The position numbers and the translations under genes are program-made. Positions 1 to 4,027 of a DNA stretch of 5,010 nucleotides are shown here, piece after piece. The stretch comes from Candidatus Rokubacteria bacterium RIFCSPLOWO2_02_FULL_72_37 (lineage in GTDB: Bacteria > Methylomirabilota > Methylomirabilia > Rokubacteriales > CSP1-6): the NCBI GenBank assembly GCA_001790315.1, contig MGCE01000128.1, positions 1 to 5,010 of the forward strand, read 5' to 3'. A model generated the notes under the pieces. That model saw only the letters and a list, made by a program, of their open reading frames with translations, was not told the origin of the DNA and searched no databases. Within the stretch, counting starts at the first letter, position 1; each line of letters begins with the position of its first letter.

Positions 1-3
1 GAA

Positions 4-21
4 GGTACTCTTGGGCGTACT
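4..21 (+). promoter_or_regulatory. putative YefM-type operator (two GTAC cores)
   Basis: Two copies of GTACT lie at 5-9 and 17-21. Their palindromic GTAC cores are centred exactly 12 bp apart, a little over one helical turn. The characterised E. coli yefM-yoeB operator has two palindromes with TGTACA cores at the same 12-bp centre-to-centre spacing. The downstream antitoxin belongs to the same Phd/YefM family, so autorepression by the antitoxin or the complex is a reasonable inference. Only the inner four bases match the E. coli core, and the promoter itself lies largely to the left of the window. Confidence 0.4.
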
Positions 22-22
22 G

Positions 23-30
23 AAGGAGGA
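23..30 (+). promoter_or_regulatory. strong ribosome binding site of the antitoxin gene
   Basis: AAGGAGGA is a near-perfect complement of the 16S 3' end and lies 7 bases before the ATG at 38. It selects this ATG over the upstream in-frame TTG at 11 and the downstream ATG at 59, neither of which has a comparable site. A strong site on the first gene fits the usual excess of antitoxin over toxin. Confidence 0.8.
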
Positions 31-37
31 ACGGACA

Positions 38-313
38 ATGCCCAGGGTCCCTGACATCATGCCGGTCACCGATCTCAGACAGGACGCGGCCGCCGCCCTC
101 AAGCGGGTTCGCGCTACGAAGCAACCCCTGGTGATCACGCAACGAGGGCGGGCAGCGGCCGTCATGATCAGTGTCGAAGCATACGAACGCGACGAACACG
201 AACGGCAGATTCTCCGGTTACTCGCACAGGGCGAGCGCGAGATTCGCGCAGGAAAAGGACATGCCCTCGCCGCGGTTCTCGCGGAAGTCGACCGCCTGCT
301 CGGCGACACGTGA
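38..313 (+). CDS. type II antitoxin, Phd/YefM family
   Basis: The 91-residue product has the Phd/YefM layout. An N-terminal DNA-binding half contains PVTDLRQDAA (about residues 9-18) and VITQRGRAAAVMIS (about 34-47), the characteristic 'threonine-glutamine-arginine-glycine, then hydrophobic strand' signature. The SVEAYERDEHE stretch leads into a charged C-terminal helix (EIRAGKGHALAAVLAEVDRLL) that in this family wraps around and neutralises the partner toxin. The length is normal for the family. The antitoxin is expected to bind its own promoter alone and more tightly with the toxin. Its TGA stop overlaps the toxin GTG start (GTGA), so the two genes are translationally coupled. Codons ending in A or T are commoner than in the genes at 956-4009. 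The family call is firm; the exact partner subfamily is inferred from the neighbour. Confidence 0.9.
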   Translation: MPRVPDIMPVTDLRQDAAAALKRVRATKQPLVITQRGRAAAVMISVEAYERDEHERQILRLLAQGEREIRAGKGHALAAVLAEVDRLLGDT

Positions 314-612
314 GGCGGCGAGTCCGCTTCACGCCCTCCGGCCGAAGACAGTTCCTTGCTGTGGTCGCCCATATTCTTCGTGACAATCCCGCCGCCGCCC
401 GGCGGTTCGGGCAGCGAGCGGAGCGTGCGCTGCGCCGGCTGGAGAGGTTTCCCGAATCAGGCCGTGCCCTTCCCGAGTTCCCCGACCTTCCGTATCGTGA
501 GGTCATCGTGGCCCCGTACGGGTTCTTCTATCGCATCGCGGACAAGACCGTGTGGATCGTCGGTGTTTGGCACGGTGCGCAGATCCCCGAAGAACCGCGA
601 CGCGGCGGCTGA
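310..612 (+). CDS. type II toxin, ParE/RelE superfamily
   Basis: The 100-residue product matches the small ParE/RelE fold. It has an N-terminal strand (RRRVRFTPSGRRQF), two helices with a DNPAAARRF motif (about 25-33) and an FPESGRALPEFP segment (about 47-58). The C-terminal sheet is YREVIVAPYGFFYRI followed by TVWIVGVWHGAQIP. The SGR...PEFP...YREV...PY.FFYR...VWI..VWH pattern is typical of ParE-like plasmid-stabilisation toxins. Such proteins either poison DNA gyrase (ParE) or cleave mRNA on the ribosome (RelE); sequence does not settle which, though the overall look is closer to ParE. Start GTG at 310 overlaps the antitoxin stop and has no strong ribosome site of its own, consistent with coupled translation. 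The reading frame is intact with no sign of decay. Confidence 0.88.
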   Translation: MRRRVRFTPSGRRQFLAVVAHILRDNPAAARRFGQRAERALRRLERFPESGRALPEFPDLPYREVIVAPYGFFYRIADKTVWIVGVWHGAQIPEEPRRGG

Positions 613-683
613 GGCGCTGGCTGACGCCGGGTGAGGCTGCCCGGACCTCCACGGTTGCCGCGTCGGCCCCTCGATTGAGCTTT

Positions 684-841
684 CCGGAGCGCGTCGGCGT
701 ACTCGACCAGCGACGCGGCATCGGCGTAGCGCCGCTGTTCGTAGCTGAGCTGCGCGCGCTCGAAGATCGTGCCGGTGCGCATCGCAGCACCTCTGCTGCC
801 CCCACGGCGAGCAGCGCGGCGAGCCATCCAAGAGCGCGCAC
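684..841 (-). pseudogene. possible remnant of an exported TPR-like protein, split by a frame change
   Basis: Two coding-like pieces sit in different minus-strand frames. Reading leftwards from a GTG at 841, one frame begins VRALGWLAALLAVGAA, a plausible signal peptide (Arg, then a hydrophobic core, then small residues). Around 782-795 the sense shifts to a second frame. That frame has an ATG at 782 behind a modest GAGGTG site and encodes RAQLSYEQRRYADAASLVEY followed by ADALRKA, which fits the A/L/Y/Y/A spacing of a tetratricopeptide helix pair. Third positions in this second piece are almost all G or C down to about 684, then the bias collapses and the frame continues into low-complexity sequence. 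I read this as a broken gene fragment. An alternative is an intact 84-residue orphan starting at 782 and ending at 528, but that would overlap the toxin gene and its tail looks non-coding. Confidence 0.28.
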
Positions 842-890
842 CCGGCGCTGCCACGCGCGCGCTGCCACGCACGCTTGACCCGGGTGCGCG
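835..890. repeat. 11-bp perfect inverted repeat flanking the operon -35 region
   Basis: The arms CGCGCACCCGG (835-845) and CCGGGTGCGCG (880-890) are perfect reverse complements separated by 34 bases. The right arm lies inside the spacer of the putative promoter at 875-903, and the interval holds its -35 box and two direct repeats. It could be a two-site operator that loops or overlaps RNA polymerase. High G+C raises the chance of coincidental pairing, but eleven uninterrupted matches are more than expected over so short a distance. Confidence 0.45.
845..870 (+). repeat. tandem 12-bp direct repeat, 14-bp period
   Basis: GCGCTGCCACGC occurs perfectly at 845-856 and again at 859-870, separated by two bases. 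The second copy ends 4 bases before the putative -35 hexamer at 875, a position suited to a transcription factor binding as adjacent units. The unit is not itself palindromic. It could equally be a small local duplication. Confidence 0.55.
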
Positions 891-903
891 GCGGCGCTAT
901 GTT
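875..903 (+). promoter_or_regulatory. putative sigma70-type promoter of the catabolic operon
   Basis: TTGACC (875-880, five of six to the -35 consensus) and TATGTT (898-903, four of six to the -10 consensus) are separated by exactly 17 bases. In this GC-rich context it is the only such pair seen ahead of the crotonase gene. It predicts a transcript start near 910 and a leader of about 45 bases. The leader contains a possible GC hairpin, CCGCCC at 904-909 pairing with GGGCGG at 919-924. The -35 also coincides with a TTG that would otherwise extend the crotonase frame, which argues for the later start at 956. Confidence 0.5.
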
Positions 904-955
904 CCGCCCGCGCCCCCGGGGCGGTCCGGGCCACCATACTCCCACGAGAGGGACC

Positions 956-1837
956 ATGCCTGCCAAGCCCAAGTACACCGACATCCTGTTCGAGGTGAAG
1001 GACCAGGTCGCGTGGGTCACGATCAACCGCCCGCGCGTCCTGAACGCGTTCCGCGAGCAGACGCTCGACCAGATGACCGAGGCGCTCCGCAGGACGCGCG
1101 AGGATCCGACGATCGTCTGCGCGGTGATCACCGGCGCCGGCGACAAGGCGTTCTCCGCCGGAGGTGACTTCTACGCCATGCGCCGGCTCAACTTCGCCAA
1201 CAGCTACATGTGGAACGACCGCATGCAGGGGCTGGCGATGACGATCCGCGGGCTGCCGATCCCGGTGATCGCGATGATCAACGGCTGGTGCATGGGCGGC
1301 GGCCACGAGGTGGCGCTCTGGTGCGACCTCGCGATCGCCGCGGACGACGTGGTGCTGGGCCAGACGGGCGCCCGGGTCGGCGCCTGCCCGACGGTCGGCG
1401 CCACGCAGTATCTCCCGCGGCTGATCGGCGAGCGGCTCGCGCGCGAGATGATCTTCTGCGCGCGGCGCTTCACCGCGAAGGAGGCGGTCGACATCGGCCT
1501 CATCAACAAGTGCGTGCCCCGGAAAGCGCTCCGCGCCGAGACGCTCAAGTGGTGCGAGGCCATGAAGGGGCACAGCGCGCTCACGCTGCGGATGACCAAG
1601 AAGTCGCTCAACTTCGAGTCGGACCTGCTGTACGCCTCGTGGCAGCACGGCATGGAGCTGCTCGCCCACGTCTGGGGCTCGGAGGAGGCCAGCGAGGGGA
1701 TGGACGCGTTCCTCGCCGGCCGCGCGCCCGACTTCAACAAGTTCCGCGCGCGCGACCGGAAGGCGCTGGCCGAGTACCTGGCCGGCTTCGCGCGCGACCT
1801 GAACGCGCCGCCGGCGCTCAGGCGGAAGGGGCGGTAG
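956..1837 (+). CDS. enoyl-CoA hydratase/isomerase family protein (crotonase fold, MenB/BadI-like)
   Basis: The 293-residue product is a crotonase-superfamily enzyme acting on an acyl-CoA thioester, presumably in the cytoplasm. The two oxyanion-hole segments are AFSAGGDF (about 65-72) and GWCMGGGHEVAL (about 110-121). The ending GRAPDFNKF (about 255-263) is the usual family end and is followed by an Arg/Ala-rich tail of about 30 residues. Overall similarity (DILFEVKD, INRP..LNAFR, GAGDKAFSAGGD, AIAADD.VLGQTG) is closest to naphthoyl-CoA synthase MenB and the ring hydrolase BadI. The active site is not MenB-like: Glu118 occupies the rat hydratase Glu144 position, Gly138 the Glu164 position, and Pro145 the place of the conserved MenB Asp (E. 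coli Asp163). The reaction could therefore be hydration, isomerisation or C-C cleavage and is left open. The ATG at 956 follows GAGAGGGA. Its TAG stop overlaps the next gene's start by one base. The superfamily call is firm. Confidence 0.9.
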   Translation: MPAKPKYTDILFEVKDQVAWVTINRPRVLNAFREQTLDQMTEALRRTREDPTIVCAVITGAGDKAFSAGGDFYAMRRLNFANSYMWNDRMQGLAMTIRGLPIPVIAMINGWCMGGGHEVALWCDLAIAADDVVLGQTGARVGACPTVGATQYLPRLIGERLAREMIFCARRFTAKEAVDIGLINKCVPRKALRAETLKWCEAMKGHSALTLRMTKKSLNFESDLLYASWQHGMELLAHVWGSEEASEGMDAFLAGRAPDFNKFRARDRKALAEYLAGFARDLNAPPALRRKGR

Positions 1838-3036
1838 TGGCCGCGGCCGAGGGGGCGCTCTGCGGGCTGCGCGTCCTCGACCTGACGCGCATCCTGGCCG
1901 GGCCGCTCTGCACCATGATGCTCGGCGACCTCGGCGCCGACGTGCTCAAGATCGAGCCCGTGGCCGGCGGCGACGACACGCGCGGCTGGGGGCCGCCGTT
2001 CGCGGGCGGCGAGTCGGCGTACTTCCTCGGCGTCAACCGCAACAAGCGCTCCCTCACGCTCGACCTCGGGACCGACGCGGGCCGGGAGATCCTGGCCGGC
2101 CTCGTCGGCCGCGCCGACGTGCTCGTCGAGAACTTCAAGGTGGGCACGCTCGAGAAGTGGGGCGTCGGCGACGCCTGGCTCGCCGCCCGCGCCCCACGCG
2201 TGATTCGCTGCTCGATCACCGGCTACGGCGCGAGCGGCCCCCGGGCGCCGGAGCCCGGCTACGACTTCATCTTGCAGGCGGAGTCCGGCCTCATGAGCAT
2301 CTGCGGCGCGCCGGACGGGCCGCCGACCAAGTACGGGGTGGCGATCGTGGACGTGTGCACCGGGATGCTCGCCTGCAGCACGATCCTGGCCGCGCTCGAG
2401 GCGCGCCACCGCACCGGCCACGGCCAGCGCGTCGAGGTCTCGCTGCACGACACCGCGCTCGCGATGCTGGTCAACGTGGCGTCGAGCTACCTCGTCGCCG
2501 GCCGGGAGGCCCGCCGCTTCGGCAACGGCCACCCGACCATCGTGCCGTACACGACCTACCCGACGCGCGACGGCCAGATGGCGGTGGCCGTCGGCAACGA
2601 CGCGCAGTTCGCCCGCTTCGCCGGGGCCGTCGGGCGGCCGGAGTGGGCGCGCGACGAGCGGTTCGTCAGGAACCGCGACCGGGTCGTCCACCGGGACGTC
2701 CTGGATGCGCTCGTCGCCGACGTCTTGCGCGCCGACGTCACGCAGGCGTGGATCGAGAAGCTCCGCGCGGCGGGCGTGCCGTGCGGCCGGATCAACTCGG
2801 TGGCGCAGGCCCTCGACGACCCGCACGCGGCCGAGCGCGGCATGGTGGAGACCATCGAGCATCCCGCGGTCGGCGCGCTCCGCCTGCTCGGCATCCCGTT
2901 CAAGCTCGGCGGCACGCCGGCCAGCGTGCGCCGGCCGCCGCCGACCCTCGGCCAGCACACCGACGAGATCCTGCGTGACGAGCTGGGACTGACCGCCGAG
3001 CGCATCGGTGAGTTGCGCGCCCGGAAGGTGATTTGA
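1837..3036 (+). CDS. family III CoA-transferase (CaiB/BaiF)
   Basis: The 399-residue product has normal length for this family. Members move CoA from a donor thioester such as succinyl-CoA to a free carboxylic acid through enzyme-bound anhydride and thioester steps, and work as interlocked dimers. Hallmarks are LRVLDLTRILAGPLCTMMLG (about 11-30), DLGADVLKIEP (31-41), the NRNKRSLTLDL region (67-77), ADVLVENF (93-100), and GYGASGP...GYDFILQAESG in the middle. VDVCTGM carries Asp172, which aligns with the catalytic Asp169 of formyl-CoA transferase. RTGHGQRVEVSLHDTAL and a C-terminal GVPCGRINSVAQAL plus LGQHTDEIL complete the family pattern. The start is GTG at 1837, sharing its first base with the upstream TAG and preceded by GGAAGGGG at 1824-1831, so translation is coupled to the crotonase. 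Donor and acceptor acids cannot be read from sequence; a product that feeds the upstream enzyme is the simplest inference. Confidence 0.93.
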   Translation: MAAAEGALCGLRVLDLTRILAGPLCTMMLGDLGADVLKIEPVAGGDDTRGWGPPFAGGESAYFLGVNRNKRSLTLDLGTDAGREILAGLVGRADVLVENFKVGTLEKWGVGDAWLAARAPRVIRCSITGYGASGPRAPEPGYDFILQAESGLMSICGAPDGPPTKYGVAIVDVCTGMLACSTILAALEARHRTGHGQRVEVSLHDTALAMLVNVASSYLVAGREARRFGNGHPTIVPYTTYPTRDGQMAVAVGNDAQFARFAGAVGRPEWARDERFVRNRDRVVHRDVLDALVADVLRADVTQAWIEKLRAAGVPCGRINSVAQALDDPHAAERGMVETIEHPAVGALRLLGIPFKLGGTPASVRRPPPTLGQHTDEILRDELGLTAERIGELRARKVI

Positions 3037-3070
3037 GCCCCGGGAGTCCTCGGAGGGAGCGACCACGGCG

Positions 3071-4009
3071 ATGAGCGACATCGTACGGGAGGCAGCGCGC
3101 AAGTACCGCAACTGGGGCACGTGGGGCGCCGACGACGAGCTCGGCACGCTCAACTACGTCACGCCCGAGGTCGTCCGGCGGTCGGCCCAGCTGGTGCGGC
3201 GCGGCGTGACGTTCTCGCTCGCGATCCCCTTCGACAGCACGGGGCCGCAGATCAACCAGCCGCGGCGCTTCAACCCGATCCACCGCATGATCCTGACGGG
3301 CCCCGACTTCACGACGGGCGCGTTCACGCGCCCCGGCGGCGCGGGCTTCGCCGACGACATGGTGATCATGCCGCTGCAGTGCGCGACCCAGTGGGATGCC
3401 CTCTCCCACTGCTTCCTGGACGGCCAGCTCTACAACGGCTACGACGCCAACCTGGTCTCCAGCGCGGGCGCCAGGAAGAACGGCATCGAGAAGATGGCGC
3501 GTCACATCGTCACGCGCGGCGTCCTCCTCGACATCCCGCGCCTCCAGGGCGCCGACTGGCTCGAGCCCGGCTACGCGATCACCACCGCCGACCTCGACGC
3601 GGCCTGCCGCGCCGAGCGCGTGACGATCGGCCGGGGCGACGCGCTCCTCGTGCGCACCGGGCAGATGCTCATGTGCCGCCGGCGCGGCGGCTGGGGGGAC
3701 TACGCCGGCGGCGACGCGCCCGGGCTCTCCTTCCACACCGCCGGCTGGATCCACGAGCGGCAGATCGCGGCCGTTGCCACAGACACCTGGGGCATGGAGG
3801 TCCGCCCCAACGAGATCCCCGACACCTACCAGCCGCTCCACCAGATCCTGATCCCGAGCATGGGGCTCCTGGTCGGCGAGATCTTCGATCTGGAGGCGCT
3901 CGCCGAGGACTGCGCGCGCGAGGGGGTCTGGGAGTTCCAGTTCGTGGCGCCGCCGCTGCCGATCACGGGCGCCGTGGGCTCGCCCATCAACCCGCTCGCG
4001 ATCACCTGA
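3071..4009 (+). CDS. cyclase family protein (PF04199-type metal-dependent hydrolase)
   Basis: The 312-residue product belongs to the long branch of the 'cyclase'/kynurenine formamidase-like superfamily, whose characterised members include isatin hydrolase and arylformamidase. The N-terminus WGTWGADDELGTLNYVTPE (about 15-33) is typical of this branch. The metal-site region, usually HxGTHxDxxxH, reads QCATQWDALSH: Gln103, Gln107, Asp109 and His113 occupy the ligand positions. Further signatures are the LLDIPRL strand, GDALLVRTG (about 189-197), the PGLSFHTAGWIHER helix with His222 (about 217-230), AVATDTWGMEVRP (about 234-246) and GEIFDLEALAEDCA (about 269-282). No signal peptide or membrane segment is seen. 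The ATG at 3071 follows GGAGGGA (3052-3058) at a rather long spacing of 12 bases. It lies 34 bases after the CoA-transferase, in the same operon. Expected chemistry is hydrolysis of a C-N or C-O bond, or ring opening/closure; the substrate is unknown. Confidence 0.88.
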   Translation: MSDIVREAARKYRNWGTWGADDELGTLNYVTPEVVRRSAQLVRRGVTFSLAIPFDSTGPQINQPRRFNPIHRMILTGPDFTTGAFTRPGGAGFADDMVIMPLQCATQWDALSHCFLDGQLYNGYDANLVSSAGARKNGIEKMARHIVTRGVLLDIPRLQGADWLEPGYAITTADLDAACRAERVTIGRGDALLVRTGQMLMCRRRGGWGDYAGGDAPGLSFHTAGWIHERQIAAVATDTWGMEVRPNEIPDTYQPLHQILIPSMGLLVGEIFDLEALAEDCAREGVWEFQFVAPPLPITGAVGSPINPLAIT

Positions 4010-4027
4010 GGGGCTGCGGGGGCTCGT

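Larger units (their letters stand above)
613..955. other. intergenic region without an intact gene
   Basis: The 343 bases between the toxin and the crotonase gene carry no convincing complete gene on either strand. The left part (613-683) shows no recognisable motif and no convincing terminator. The middle holds the minus-strand remnant described separately. The right part carries repeats, a promoter and the short leader of the catabolic operon. Confidence 0.7.

Noticed and set aside
595..605. Near-palindrome CCGCGACGCGG at the end of the toxin gene as a terminator or attachment site
   Set aside because: It has a one-base centre, lies within the coding sequence, lacks a T-tract, and such GC palindromes are common in this composition.
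875..955. Upstream TTG start for the crotonase, adding 27 residues
   Set aside because: The extension coincides with the -35/-10 promoter elements and has no family similarity. The ATG at 956 follows a purine-rich site and begins where crotonase homologues begin.
503..1669. 388-codon open frame on the minus strand
   Set aside because: It runs antisense to the crotonase gene and has low-complexity composition; only the short leader-like piece around 790-841 merited separate mention.
1210..1836. Upstream extension of the CoA-transferase frame into the crotonase gene
   Set aside because: The extended part is an out-of-frame reading of the crotonase gene. CaiB/BaiF similarity begins right after the GTG at 1837, which has a ribosome site at 1824-1831.
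956..1837. Assignment of the crotonase as 1,4-dihydroxy-2-naphthoyl-CoA synthase (MenB)
   Set aside because: Overall similarity is high, but the conserved MenB Asp is Pro145 and a hydratase-type Glu118 is present. The CoA-transferase/cyclase neighbours are not menaquinone genes.
1204..3153. Very long open frame on the minus strand (649 codons) opposite the crotonase and CoA-transferase genes
   Set aside because: It is the antisense of two genes with clear family motifs. Its product is Arg/Ala/His/Asp-rich low-complexity sequence without a recognisable domain, as expected from GC-rich DNA with few stop codons.
4010..4027. Bidirectional terminator between the convergent genes
   Set aside because: The 18-base gap is G-rich but forms no convincing stem and has no U-tract on either strand.
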